From positions 20,298-84,297 of the forward strand of contig JAGBAA010000086.1 of the NCBI GenBank assembly GCA_017939795.1: DNA of 64,000 nt. The letters run 5' to 3'. A program made the position numbers and the translations under genes. Below are positions 43,557 through 52,368 of the stretch, piece after piece; positions within the stretch are counted from its first letter, which is position 1; every line of letters starts with the position of its first letter. The notes under the pieces were generated by a model. The model was not told where the DNA came from. It saw nothing but the letters and a program-made list of their open reading frames with translations, and did not search any database. Origin of the DNA: Thermoguttaceae bacterium. GTDB lineage: Bacteria > Planctomycetota > Planctomycetia > Pirellulales > Thermoguttaceae.

Positions 43557-44657
43557 TCAGTTTTCGAAAAAACAGTCCGGTTCCGGGCCGAGATAGTCTC
43601 CGGAAAGCGCGAATGCCCGCGCACGGGAACCGCCGCAAATGTGCCGATCTTTGCATACGCCGCAGATCCCATGGTACTGGTCTGGATCCTGAAGCTGACG
43701 GAAAACCGGGTGTTTCTGGTATGTTTCGACGACGGAGACATTCGGGAACTGCCCGCACTCGACAGGAAGGAAGCCGGCCGGGTAAATGATCCCGTTATGC
43801 GCGACGAACATGATGCCGCGGCCGTCGGTAATTCCCAGCGGAGCTCGGCTGCCGTGACGATGCGGAGCGCGATTCATGTTTGCAGCAAACTGGGAGTGAC
43901 TTTTGGGAGCCGCCAGCGGATCACCGCCGTGTTCGAGAACGAATCGGCGATAGAACGGTGCTTCCGTCGTCTTTACGCTGAAAGGTTTCGTCTGTGCGTG
44001 TGCCCAGAGCCGTTCGAAGACCTGGCGGTACTCTTCCGGCGCGATACGCTGTTCCTCGATGCCGCGTCCGACCGGGACGAGGAAAAAGACGGACCACATT
44101 GCAATGCCGCGGCTTTCGAGAAGGTCGGCGATCTGATCGACCTGCTGAAAATTCCGCTTTGTGATCGACGTGTTGATCTGAACGGGGAAATCGAGTTCTG
44201 CGGCGAATCGAAGCATCTCCATCGTCTGCGCGAAACTTCCTTCAAAACCGCGGAAGGAATCGTGCGTTTCGGCATCTGCACCATCCAGGCTGATCCCAAT
44301 GGCGGAAACGCCGGCTTCCTTGGCTTTTCGGAATGCTTCGAACGTCGCCAGAGGCGTGGCGGAAGGCGTCAGTGCCGTCGTGATCCCCTTAGAGACCGCG
44401 TATTTCAAAAGGTCGAAAATGTCGGCGCGTTTCAGCGGGTCGCCGCCCGTGAAGCACATATTGGGCTTCCTCGGAAAAGAGGCGACTTGGTCGATGAGCA
44501 GTTTCGACTGTTCATGCGTGAGTTCGTCCGGAGCTGCATCGTGCTGGGCACTGGCACGGCAGTGTTTGCACTGAAGATCGCAGGCACGGGTAACTTCATA
44601 GTAAAACATCAGGGGATTTATTCCGAAATCCTCTGCGGTATAGGGGGCCATTTTCAT
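43557..44657 (-). CDS. Radical SAM/SPASM protein (TIGR04053-like)
   Basis: 366 residues. The radical SAM cluster is C26, C30 and C33 in 'EVTRACDLQCKHCRA'. Then come the SAM-binding 'FTGGDPLKRADI', 'GISLDGADAETHDSFRG' and 'INTSITKRN'. A C-terminal SPASM domain holds an auxiliary Fe-S cluster ('CGQFPNVSV', 'GICGVCKDRHICGGSRARAF', 'PEPDCFF'). Members of this group are related to heme-modifying (Ahb/Nir) and peptide-modifying enzymes. No precursor peptide or heme gene is adjacent, so the substrate is open. I chose the ATG at 44657 with GAAAGAGG upstream; the frame extends to 44912 through a consensus promoter and is not translated there. Confidence 0.9.
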   Translation of the reverse strand: MKMAPYTAEDFGINPLMFYYEVTRACDLQCKHCRASAQHDAAPDELTHEQSKLLIDQVASFPRKPNMCFTGGDPLKRADIFDLLKYAVSKGITTALTPSATPLATFEAFRKAKEAGVSAIGISLDGADAETHDSFRGFEGSFAQTMEMLRFAAELDFPVQINTSITKRNFQQVDQIADLLESRGIAMWSVFFLVPVGRGIEEQRIAPEEYRQVFERLWAHAQTKPFSVKTTEAPFYRRFVLEHGGDPLAAPKSHSQFAANMNRAPHRHGSRAPLGITDGRGIMFVAHNGIIYPAGFLPVECGQFPNVSVVETYQKHPVFRQLQDPDQYHGICGVCKDRHICGGSRARAFALSGDYLGPEPDCFFEN

Positions 44658-44697
44658 TTTTTCGCCTCTTTCCATAAAAAATAAATCCTTCTTCCTG

Positions 44698-44726
44698 ATT
44701 TTACCCAAGGACTCCCATTCTGTCAA
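44698..44726 (-). promoter_or_regulatory. Consensus promoter of the radical SAM gene
   Basis: On the minus strand, perfect TTGACA (44726-44721), a 17-bp spacer and TAAAAT (44703-44698). Confidence 0.82.
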
Positions 44727-44898
44727 GGGGCCAGACCTGGTTTTTTGATGAGGTTTTTGGGCGAGTTGAACAAAAAATTCCGGTTTTCGTGAAAAACTGA
44801 ACAGCTCTGGGGTGAATGAGGAGCGTTGGGGGACTGTGTGCAGGACCGTGTACCGATTGGGGGAAGAGGAACGGTGTGTTTCTTTTTTTGCCCCCCTT

Positions 44899-44927
44899 GC
44901 GAAAAAATGCAAAATGTGGTAAAATGT
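44899..44927 (+). promoter_or_regulatory. Promoter of the 44983 synthetase gene
   Basis: TTGCGA (44899-44904), a 17-bp spacer and TAAAAT (44922-44927), 56 bases before the ATG. Confidence 0.7.
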
Positions 44928-44982
44928 ACGGCATTAAATTTTTGAATTTTTCCTTCACGCATAAATTGAAAGGGATCCTCTC

Positions 44983-46617
44983 ATGCCGATCACCGAAATC
45001 CTTTCCCGAAACGCACAGCTTTACGGAGACGAGGTCTGTCTTGTGGAACTGAATCCGGAGGACGACGAAAAACGCCGCGTCACGTGGAAAGAGTATGAGC
45101 TGATCGAGGATACCGCGAAAGATGGTTCCCGCCGTACGATGACGTGGAAGGAATTCGATGAAAAAGCGAACCGGTTCGCGAATCTTCTGCTTAGCCGCGG
45201 AGTGAAAAAAGGGGACAAAGTCGCGATTCTGCTGATGAACTGTCTTGAATGGCTTCCGATCTACTTCGGGATCCTCCGGACGGGTGCTCTGGCTGTTCCG
45301 ATGAACTTCCGCTACGCCTCCGACGAGATCAAATACTGCCTCGGGCTTTCCGAATCGACGACGCTGGTTTTCGGACCGGAATTCATCGGTCGCGTTGAGG
45401 CGATCTGCGACCAGATCCCGCGCGTGAAGTTCCTTTTCTACGTTGGCGAGAACTGCCCGACTTTTGCGGAAAGCTACGATCGGCTCATCACTTACGCCTC
45501 GGCCGATACGCCGGATATTCCGCTTACTGATGAAGATGACGCAGCGATCTACTTTTCGTCCGGAACGACCGGTTTTCCGAAGGCGATCCTGCATCCGCAC
45601 CGGAGTTTGGTTTCTTCGTGCGTCACGGAACAGAAACACCACGGACAGACACGCGATGATGTTTTTCTCTGCATCCCGCCGCTCTACCATACGGGCGCGA
45701 AAATGCACTGGTTCGGCAGTTTCCTTGCCGGGAGCAAAGCGGTCCTGCTTCGCGGAGTGAAGCCGCAGTGGATCCTGCGTGCCGTCTCGGAAGAAAAATG
45801 CACGATCGTGTGGCTGCTCGTACCGTGGGCGCAGGATATTCTGGACGCCATCGAACGCGGCGACGTAAAACTCGAAGAGTTCCAGCTCGCGCAGTGGCGT
45901 CTGATGCACATCGGTGCGCAGCCTGTTCCGCCGAGCCTCATCCATCGCTGGCATCAGTACTTCCCGGGCCATCAGTACGACACGAACTACGGTCTGAGCG
46001 AATCGATCGGTCCGGGCTGTGTGCATCTGGGGATCGAAAATACGCACAAAGTCGGTGCGATCGGCGTGCCCGGCTACGGTTGGGAAGTCCGTATCGTGGA
46101 TGAGAACCGGAAGGAAGTGCCTCAGGGAGAGGTCGGTGAACTGGCGGTCAAAGGCCCCGGCGTCATGACGTGCTATTTCAATGATCCGAAAGCGACGGCG
46201 GAAACGCTCGCCGACGGCTGGCTCTTCACCGGAGATATGGCGCAGATGGATAAAGACGGCTTCATTTATCTGGTGGACCGGAAGAAGGACGTCATCATTA
46301 CCGGCGGTGAAAATATCTACCCGGTCCAGATCGAAGATTTCCTTCGTCGGCACAGTGCCATCAAAGATGCGGCCGTCATCGGACTCCCGGATCCCCGTCT
46401 TGGCGAGATCACCTGCGCGATCATCGAGCTGAAGTCCGGTTTCGAGGCGACAGAAGAGCAGATCGCCGAGTTCTGCACGGGCCTGCCGCGATACAAACGG
46501 CCGAGAAAAATCATTTTTGCCGAGATCCCGCGTAATCCGACCGGCAAGATCGAGAAGCCGAAACTTCGCCAGATCTACTGCGGAAAGAGTCTCGTACAGA
46601 CCCAGATCGAAAACTGA
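44983..46617 (+). CDS. Class I adenylate-forming enzyme, acyl-CoA synthetase
   Basis: 544 residues. It forms an acyl-adenylate and then an acyl-CoA. Motifs in order: 'MTWKEFDEKANRFANLLLSRG', in part, 'IYFSSGTTGFPKAILHPHRS' (A3), 'PLYHTGAKMHW', 'YGLSESIGPG' (A5), 'GWLFTGDMAQMDKDGFIYLVDRKKDVIITGGENIYP' in part (A7-A8), and catalytic Lys in 'NPTGKIEKPKLR' (A10). Near residues 27-50 there is an insertion before the usual 'TWKE/TY' motif that repeats 'VTWKEYE' as 'MTWKEFD'. Chain-length specificity cannot be read. It differs from the Aas-like synthetase at 28206. AAAGGG precedes the ATG. Own promoter and terminator. Confidence 0.92.
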   Translation: MPITEILSRNAQLYGDEVCLVELNPEDDEKRRVTWKEYELIEDTAKDGSRRTMTWKEFDEKANRFANLLLSRGVKKGDKVAILLMNCLEWLPIYFGILRTGALAVPMNFRYASDEIKYCLGLSESTTLVFGPEFIGRVEAICDQIPRVKFLFYVGENCPTFAESYDRLITYASADTPDIPLTDEDDAAIYFSSGTTGFPKAILHPHRSLVSSCVTEQKHHGQTRDDVFLCIPPLYHTGAKMHWFGSFLAGSKAVLLRGVKPQWILRAVSEEKCTIVWLLVPWAQDILDAIERGDVKLEEFQLAQWRLMHIGAQPVPPSLIHRWHQYFPGHQYDTNYGLSESIGPGCVHLGIENTHKVGAIGVPGYGWEVRIVDENRKEVPQGEVGELAVKGPGVMTCYFNDPKATAETLADGWLFTGDMAQMDKDGFIYLVDRKKDVIITGGENIYPVQIEDFLRRHSAIKDAAVIGLPDPRLGEITCAIIELKSGFEATEEQIAEFCTGLPRYKRPRKIIFAEIPRNPTGKIEKPKLRQIYCGKSLVQTQIEN

Positions 46618-46742
46618 CGCAGTCCGGGTCGATGCTGTCTGGATGGGGGGCCGTTTGGGAATGAACGCGGAAATTCTGAGGGATCCCCCGCTGCGGAGTC
46701 GGTATCGAGAATGACAGACCGGGTTCTCGGAATTCAGAAATG

Positions 46743-46778
46743 CGCAGAAACGGAGAATTTGCCGTTTCTGCGTTTTTT
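46743..46778 (+). terminator. Terminator of the 44983 synthetase gene
   Basis: cgcagaaacgg (46743-46753) pairs perfectly with ccgtttctgcg (46762-46772), followed by six T. Confidence 0.92.
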
Positions 46779-46945
46779 GTGGGCCGTATGGAAAACTTTT
46801 GATGAAATTTTTGTGTCCCGGTTTACTTAAGAGCGCGGAGTATTTCTTCATGTGCGATCCTGTTCGTCTTTGTGTTTTCTCTGACTTTAGAAAGACCGAT
46901 TTTTTGAAATTGGGACTTTTTTCGTCAAAATTTGGGACGGGTGCC

Positions 46946-46974
46946 TTGCGAAAAGGGGAGATTTCTAGTAAAAT
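46946..46974 (+). promoter_or_regulatory. Promoter of the 47048-50683 genes
   Basis: TTGCGA (46946-46951), a 17-bp spacer and TAAAAT (46969-46974). Same elements and spacing as at 44899. Confidence 0.72.
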
Positions 46975-47047
46975 TTCAGAATTGAAGAAGATCTGGCTCG
47001 ATCTTTGCGTGCCGATGCCGACAAATTTTGAGAATTGGGGAGTTTTT

Positions 47048-49798
47048 ATGAAAAAGTATGCAGTTTGCCGAATTTTGAGTCTCTGTACGTTCGCATTTTC
47101 TTTCGTTTTTGGGGGAGAGATCGTCTGCGGAGGAACTCTGTCGGCTGCTGTGCCGCACGTTTCTTCCGATTCCGGAAGTGCCGCCGATTCCGATTCCGAA
47201 AACAGATCCGAACCTGCCGCTTGCCTGAATGCCGGAAAGATGGAACTTTTGCGTGCCGACTGGTTTTCGGGCAAGAATGAGCTGGCTGGGATCCAGCCGA
47301 ATCTTTTGGGCGGAATGAAGAAAATGGTAGGCGGAGAAGGCTGGATCTGCGAGACTCCGTCGAAAGAGGAGATGAATGCCGTCGTCTGGAGCGTCACGCT
47401 GGACCAGAAAACTCCGCGTCCATTTCTGATTTCCGGCGAGAGTCAGTTTTCCGGTCCGAAACATGGGGCCAGCGGGGACTATTCACTTTACGTGGACGCG
47501 ATGTACTCGGACGGTACGCCGGAGTGGGGGATCCGTGCAGATTTTGAAGGAAAAGAAAAACTTAACGGTGGAGAGTGGGAGAGCCGCTCCGCGACGTTTC
47601 ATCCGCGGAAACCGATCCGGCGTCTCACCTTCTACTGCCTTTTCCGTAACCGTGAAGGAGCGGTGAGTTTTCGGCGTCCGAAACTCGTTCAGGCGGATCT
47701 TGTGCGCGGAAAAGCGATTTCTTTTGACGGTTTGAGTGTTGCGGGAACGGCGTTTCTGAAAAATCAGCCAAATGCAGAGATGCACAGTGGTCAAGCAGCG
47801 AGCAGTCAAGCACAGGGGCCTTGCGCTTTTTCTTCTTCGGAAACGACTCCCAGATTTTACGTTCGCGATGCGGGAGCGGATTCCGACTGGTTCGTCATGA
47901 AGTCGGCCGGTGATTTGAATGTGAGTGACGAAAACGGAGTTTTTCAACAGGAATTTGAAGTTTCCCTCGGTGAAGACCGCGCGGAATTTGCGGTTTCGTG
48001 GGGCGGGACCCTACAGGGAGACGGTACGATCCTGGACGCATTCCGGATCCGGTCGCTGAAGAAAGCAGACCGGTGCATCACGCTGGTCGCGGCATTTCCG
48101 ATCTCAGGGGCGGCTGCGCGTGCTTTTGAAGGGCTGGACGGTGAGATCGAGATCCAGGAACCGACAGAAATCTTTTCTTCGGCACTCGCCACAAAAGCTG
48201 GAATGGGGCGTCTGAACCGATTCCCGCTTCAGGGAGTCGCGAATACCGCGGGAAAAGAATTCTGGCTCGGCATCGATCCCGCCTGGCCTGCGGTTTACCG
48301 GACATTCTTTAATGCATTTACGCAGGAACTCTGCATCGCATTCGACCTTGGATTCATCCCGGAAAAGAGGGAATGGGAACTGCGTACGTGCCGATTCACG
48401 CAGGAGTGCGGCGGAATGCGCAGCGCGTGGAAGCGGTACAGTGAAACGTACCCGGACGCTTTCAAAGTCCGCGTTCCGAAGATGGGAAACTGGATGGCTT
48501 TTGCCCCAGTCAGTCAGGTAAAGGATCCCGAGGATTTCGGCTTTGCATTTAAGGAAGGGACCGATGAGTCGGCGTGGGACGACGAAAACGGTCTCCTGAC
48601 GTTCCGATACACGGAGCCGATGACGTGGTGGATGAGTCTGGATCTTCCGAAAAATGACTCGGAAAACGGGACGGAAATTTCGCCGGGTACGGGAGATGGG
48701 ACTGCGGAGGACCTTCTTGAGGCCGGAGCGGTACGTGTGAGTGAACTGGCCGAAAAGGGACACGCATACGCCAGAGCGTGGAAGTCCAGCGTCATGTTCG
48801 ACCAAAATCAGAAACCCGCCGGAAGATGGCTCGATACGCCATGGTGCCGCGGGATCGTCTGGAGTGTTTCGGGACTTCCGAGACTTCCAGAAGATCCGGA
48901 CGGTGCCGGCATGACGGATTTTCAGGCGAAATGGCCGGAAAAGTATGTGCGGGATGTCTATCCAAAACCGGAAAATGGAACTTCTGTGCCGATGCCGGGG
49001 CCGGGGATCGACGGCGAGTACATCGATTCGTCGGAGGGATACGTGACGGCTGAACTGGATTTTCGCAGAGACCATCTTCCCTACACGGAGTGTCCGCTGA
49101 CGTTTTCGCTCGAAGAGAAAACGCCGGTGATCTTCCGCGGACTGACTGCGTTTGAGTACGTGCGTGCGATCGAGCGGGACGTACACGCGGCCGGAAAACT
49201 CATGATGGCGAACTCGACTCCGTATCGTCTTTCGTGGCTTGCGCCGCTTCTGGACGTGCTGGGGACGGAGTCGAACTGGAATCCGGGCACATGGCGTCCC
49301 ATGGCAGTTGAGGAACTTCAGTATCGCCGAATGCTTTGCGGCGGAAAGCCGTTCTGTTTCCTTCAGAACACGGATTTTACGCAGTTCTCGTATGAGCACA
49401 GCGAAAAATTCATGCAGCGTGCGCTGGCATTCGGAATGTTCCCGAGCTATTTCAGTGCCGATGCTTCGACAAAACACTACTTCAAAAATCCGGAACTTTA
49501 CGAGCGCGACCGTCCGCTCTTCAAAAAGTACCTTCCGATCTGCCGCCTCCTGGCGGAAGCCGGATGGGAACCGGTCACGAACGTGAAAGTCTCCGATCCC
49601 CGTCTGCTCGTGGAGCGTTTTGGAAGTCCGACGGACGGAGCGTACTATTTGACGGTCTTTAACCCGACGAACGAGAGGATCGAGGTGGAATTCACTCATT
49701 TTGAGCCTGATTTTCAGGGGTACCAGGAGATCCTCTGCGGATCGCGTTCGCTGGAACCGGAATCCGTACTGGTCCTGCGGCTTGCGCTGGTGAACTGA
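47048..49798 (+). CDS. Large exported protein, probable glycoside-hydrolase-like enzyme
   Basis: 916 residues with a signal peptide ('AVCRILSLCTFAFSFVFGG'). About 30-250 are beta-rich, like a carbohydrate-binding sandwich. About 280-480 is a second beta domain. About 490-840 has TIM-barrel-like spacing with Trp/Asp/Glu-rich loops ('GPGIDGEYIDSSEGYVTAEL', 'YVRAIERDVHAAGKLMMANST', 'LLDVLGTESNWN'). A C-terminal beta domain ends 'SLEPESVLVLRLAL'. Asp/Glu in 'DGEYIDSSEG' and 'GTESNWN' could be catalytic, but I cannot assign a GH family. I chose the ATG at 47048 because it starts a normal signal peptide just after GGGGAG. The next gene begins 18 bases after the stop, so they are probably one operon. 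Confidence 0.85.
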   Translation: MKKYAVCRILSLCTFAFSFVFGGEIVCGGTLSAAVPHVSSDSGSAADSDSENRSEPAACLNAGKMELLRADWFSGKNELAGIQPNLLGGMKKMVGGEGWICETPSKEEMNAVVWSVTLDQKTPRPFLISGESQFSGPKHGASGDYSLYVDAMYSDGTPEWGIRADFEGKEKLNGGEWESRSATFHPRKPIRRLTFYCLFRNREGAVSFRRPKLVQADLVRGKAISFDGLSVAGTAFLKNQPNAEMHSGQAASSQAQGPCAFSSSETTPRFYVRDAGADSDWFVMKSAGDLNVSDENGVFQQEFEVSLGEDRAEFAVSWGGTLQGDGTILDAFRIRSLKKADRCITLVAAFPISGAAARAFEGLDGEIEIQEPTEIFSSALATKAGMGRLNRFPLQGVANTAGKEFWLGIDPAWPAVYRTFFNAFTQELCIAFDLGFIPEKREWELRTCRFTQECGGMRSAWKRYSETYPDAFKVRVPKMGNWMAFAPVSQVKDPEDFGFAFKEGTDESAWDDENGLLTFRYTEPMTWWMSLDLPKNDSENGTEISPGTGDGTAEDLLEAGAVRVSELAEKGHAYARAWKSSVMFDQNQKPAGRWLDTPWCRGIVWSVSGLPRLPEDPDGAGMTDFQAKWPEKYVRDVYPKPENGTSVPMPGPGIDGEYIDSSEGYVTAELDFRRDHLPYTECPLTFSLEEKTPVIFRGLTAFEYVRAIERDVHAAGKLMMANSTPYRLSWLAPLLDVLGTESNWNPGTWRPMAVEELQYRRMLCGGKPFCFLQNTDFTQFSYEHSEKFMQRALAFGMFPSYFSADASTKHYFKNPELYERDRPLFKKYLPICRLLAEAGWEPVTNVKVSDPRLLVERFGSPTDGAYYLTVFNPTNERIEVEFTHFEPDFQGYQEILCGSRSLEPESVLVLRLALVN

Positions 49799-49816
49799 AT
49801 CGGAAAGGAGGCGGAG

Positions 49817-50683
49817 ATGATGGGCTTACGGAATTTCGCAGTTTGGATCGGTTTTTTCGGGAGTGTATTGGGAACACCGTGCGTGCTGAGTGCCTCGGAA
49901 ACGATTCCAGTCCCGCCGGAAAAACGCGTTTCTGTCGACGTTGCGCTTTCTGCAGAAAATGAGGAAGGACGGGCGTCGGAAAATATGCTTTCTGGTGGAA
50001 TTGGGGTGGATGGAAGGGCCAACGCGGCTCCATTTTCCGGTGCGGAGCTTCAGCGGAACGTGCGTGCAGCACTGAAACGCTGGAAGGCGGTACCGGATAC
50101 GCAGGCAGAGGCGGCTGCGTCGGAATTTCTGGCACTTTACCGTGCGGTCGAAGCTGACTCTGAACTCCCGGAAAAAGCCCGAAACGGCATGAAACGTACG
50201 CTGAAGGATCGGCTGGAAGCTCTTTCCCGCCAGATCCTGACGCATTTAGTGAAGGAACGCGAAACGAACGCGAAACATTCTGATCCTGCGGAACGCCCGG
50301 AGAATGCGGAACGCCCCAAATCCGTGAATCGTTCCCGATCTGTGGATCGTTCCGGGATTGAAAATGCCGCAGAACGGGATGAAAGGGATGGGGAAATTGC
50401 GGAACTGGGCCAGATCGTTGGCGGTGCCGGAGGGGTTGGAAACGGACTGGGCGGAATTGGAGACGCTGGCGGAGACGGAGCTTCCCGGCGAGTCCAAGAG
50501 AGCGGTGAACATCTGGTCGAGGTCATTCAGGCGACGATCCATCCGGATTCGTGGGAGTCCAACGGCGGGCAGGGGACGATCTACTTCTGGATGCCGAACG
50601 GGAGTCTCATCATTCGGCAGACGGACGCAAACCATGAGGAGATCCGCAATCTGCTGAACCAACTGCGCCGTGCGGGAAGCTGA
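49817..50683 (+). CDS. Exported protein with a planctomycete-type C-terminal domain
   Basis: 288 residues. A signal peptide is followed by an Ala/Glu-rich helical region (about 70-150, 'RNVRAALKRWKAVPDTQAEA'), a low-complexity charged then Gly-rich linker (about 150-225), and a conserved C-terminal domain ('LVEVIQATIHPDSWESNGGQ', 'GSLIIRQTDANHEEIRNLLN'). I know that last domain as a recurring module at the ends of planctomycete secreted proteins, where it resembles secretin N-type domains. Strong AAGGAGG precedes the ATG. It sits directly behind the 47048 gene and may act with it at the cell surface. Confidence 0.85.
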   Translation: MMGLRNFAVWIGFFGSVLGTPCVLSASETIPVPPEKRVSVDVALSAENEEGRASENMLSGGIGVDGRANAAPFSGAELQRNVRAALKRWKAVPDTQAEAAASEFLALYRAVEADSELPEKARNGMKRTLKDRLEALSRQILTHLVKERETNAKHSDPAERPENAERPKSVNRSRSVDRSGIENAAERDERDGEIAELGQIVGGAGGVGNGLGGIGDAGGDGASRRVQESGEHLVEVIQATIHPDSWESNGGQGTIYFWMPNGSLIIRQTDANHEEIRNLLNQLRRAGS

Positions 50684-50768
50684 AGCGGCGGAAGACGCTC
50701 TTTGGAGACGAGAAGTCTGTTCGCGAGCGTGAAATCGGCATGATTTTTTGATTTTAAGGAGTAGATCC

Positions 50769-51896
50769 ATGAAGAAAATGAAGAGATTTTTGATTTTTGT
50801 GTTTTTTGTTCTGGCCAGCGTGATCCTTCATGCCGGAGAACCGGCGGTCCGCGATGCGCTTCAGCCGTTCGTTGATTCTGGAGAGATACCCGGTGTGGTC
50901 TCGATCCTGTGGGACGGCGGCGAGATGAAGATCGACTGCGTCGGCTGGGCAGATGTTGAGAAAAAGGAGCCGATTTCGGAGAAAAACGTCTTCTGGATCG
51001 CCTCCATGACGAAAGCATTTACCGGTGCCGCGATCATGATGCTGGTGGACGAAGGGAAACTTTCTCTCGATGATCCGGTGGAAAAGTACCTTCCAGAATT
51101 TAAAAACGTACGTGTCGCGGTTCCGAATGAAGATGGGACCGTGACGCTTCGCGCTCCAAAAGTAAAGATGACGGTGCGCCACACGCTCTGCCATTCTGCC
51201 GGCTTTTCGTTTTTGACGCCGCAGCAGGAACAGTTCGGGATCGACGTTTTCCCGATGCGTCCTTTTGCCAGTACCGCGGCATCGATCCCGCTTTTGGCCG
51301 ATCCGGAAGAGCAGTACCGCTACAGCAACGTGGGGATCAACGTGGCGTCGGCCGTACTGGAAGTCGTTTCCGGAATGACCGTGGAAGAATTTTTTCAGAC
51401 CCGGATCTTTGATCCGCTTGGGATGACGGACACGACATTCTATCCGACGAAAGACCAGATCGCGAGAATGGCGAAGTGCTATCGGGTGGGAGACGGAAAA
51501 AAGTGCGAGCCGGGAAATGTGCCGTACGTGAAGGCTCCGTTTGACTCGCCAAGACGTTTTGCCGAGGCTGGCGGAGGTCTTTTCTCGACTCCGGAGGACG
51601 TCATGAAATTCTACCGGATGCTCGCAGCTAACGGTATCTGGGAGGGAAAACGTCTTCTTTCTGAGAATGCGATGAAGACACTCGGAACGAAACAGACGCC
51701 GGACTCCATTCCGAACGCGTACAGTCTGGGAATGACGATCGACGGGGACTGGATCGGCCATGGTGGTGCACTGCAGACCGACGCGAAAGCGAATCCGAAA
51801 ACGAACCAGGCGTGGGCTTATTTCGTACAGCTCCAGGGACGCAGTTCATGCAGAGGAAATTGGAATCGTGCGGCCGCCAAAATACTGAAAAAGTAG
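50769..51896 (+). CDS. Beta-lactamase-fold serine hydrolase
   Basis: 375 residues. A signal peptide ('FLIFVFFVLASVILHA') is followed by the class C beta-lactamase/esterase fold. The SxxK motif is S79-M-T-K82 in 'WIASMTKAFTG'. The Tyr motif is 'YRYSNVGINVAS' (YSN). There is a later 'WIGHGGAL' in place of KTG. The family also holds esterases and D-aminopeptidases, and this member lacks a lactamase-specific signature, so antibiotic resistance is not implied. I chose the ATG at 50769 because AAGGAG lies before it; the frame opens 21 bases earlier. It is 85 bases after the previous gene and may share its transcript. Confidence 0.9.
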   Translation: MKKMKRFLIFVFFVLASVILHAGEPAVRDALQPFVDSGEIPGVVSILWDGGEMKIDCVGWADVEKKEPISEKNVFWIASMTKAFTGAAIMMLVDEGKLSLDDPVEKYLPEFKNVRVAVPNEDGTVTLRAPKVKMTVRHTLCHSAGFSFLTPQQEQFGIDVFPMRPFASTAASIPLLADPEEQYRYSNVGINVASAVLEVVSGMTVEEFFQTRIFDPLGMTDTTFYPTKDQIARMAKCYRVGDGKKCEPGNVPYVKAPFDSPRRFAEAGGGLFSTPEDVMKFYRMLAANGIWEGKRLLSENAMKTLGTKQTPDSIPNAYSLGMTIDGDWIGHGGALQTDAKANPKTNQAWAYFVQLQGRSSCRGNWNRAAAKILKK

Positions 51897-52368
51897 ACGG
51901 CTGAAGCCTGCCTTCGAGAGTTCCGGCGGCTGAATTTGGTCCGCAATACGTCCGGCCGAGCCTTTAATTTTCTGCCAGGAACATGAAAATTCACTGACGT
52001 ACACGGAAAGAGGAGCGCGAAATGCACGGAAAGAGGCGGATTTCCTGAATGCTTCCAAAATATCCTGGAATCATTTGGTGGAATTGTGCTCTTTTCATGA
52101 ATTGGGGACCTGGACGAGCATTCGTCCCTTTCCGTGTGCCTCAGAACCATACCGTCTTTTCAGCGGTAGAAATCCGGGGGAATGTCGGGCTTGGACCGCA
52201 TTTTTTTCTTTTTTTTTCTTCAGAAAATGCAAAAAACAGGCAGGAATCGGCCACCCCGCCTTGAAATTTTTCTAAAATTTCCCATAATGTACAGAAGCAG
52301 ACCTTTTCAGCGTCTGTTTTTTGCAAAAAAACATTACTTTTGACTCATTCATCATAAAGGACCGATTC
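51897..52368. other. Intergenic region upstream of hisA
   Basis: 472 bases, AT-rich at the right end, with the hisA promoter at 52261-52288. Short frames here lack coding signs. No RNA gene or named leader recognised; I see no histidine-codon leader peptide. Confidence 0.6.
52261..52288 (+). promoter_or_regulatory. Promoter of hisA
   Basis: TTGAAA (52261-52266), a 16-bp spacer and CATAAT (52283-52288). Confidence 0.65.

Larger units (their letters stand above)
44658..44982. other. Divergent promoter region
   Basis: Carries a near-perfect minus-strand promoter (44698-44726) for the radical SAM gene and a plus-strand promoter (44899-44927) for the synthetase at 44983. Nothing else recognised. 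Confidence 0.7.
46618..47047. other. Intergenic region: terminator then promoter
   Basis: Contains the strong terminator of the synthetase gene (46743-46778) and the promoter of the next gene (46946-46974). The frame that opens at 46799 runs through the promoter and is not a likely N-terminus. Confidence 0.7.

Noticed and set aside
43557..44657. Radical SAM partner of the AMMECR1-MEMO1 fusion
   Set aside because: It has a C-terminal SPASM domain and follows the TIGR04053-type pattern rather than the AmmeMemoRadiSam enzyme; it is also 32 kb away.
44701..47397. 898-codon open frame on the minus strand opposite the 44983 synthetase
   Set aside because: The plus-strand gene has every family motif, a promoter and a terminator. 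The minus frame has no recognisable domain and runs through both divergent promoters. It is a by-product of third-position GC bias.
48104..49699. 531-codon minus-strand frame opposite the 47048 gene
   Set aside because: Same reasoning: no start signals or domain, and the plus-strand protein has normal composition.
50769..51896. Antibiotic-resistance beta-lactamase
   Set aside because: The SxxK and YSN motifs fit the broad serine-hydrolase fold, but KTG is replaced by HGG, and related proteins include many esterases and peptidases.
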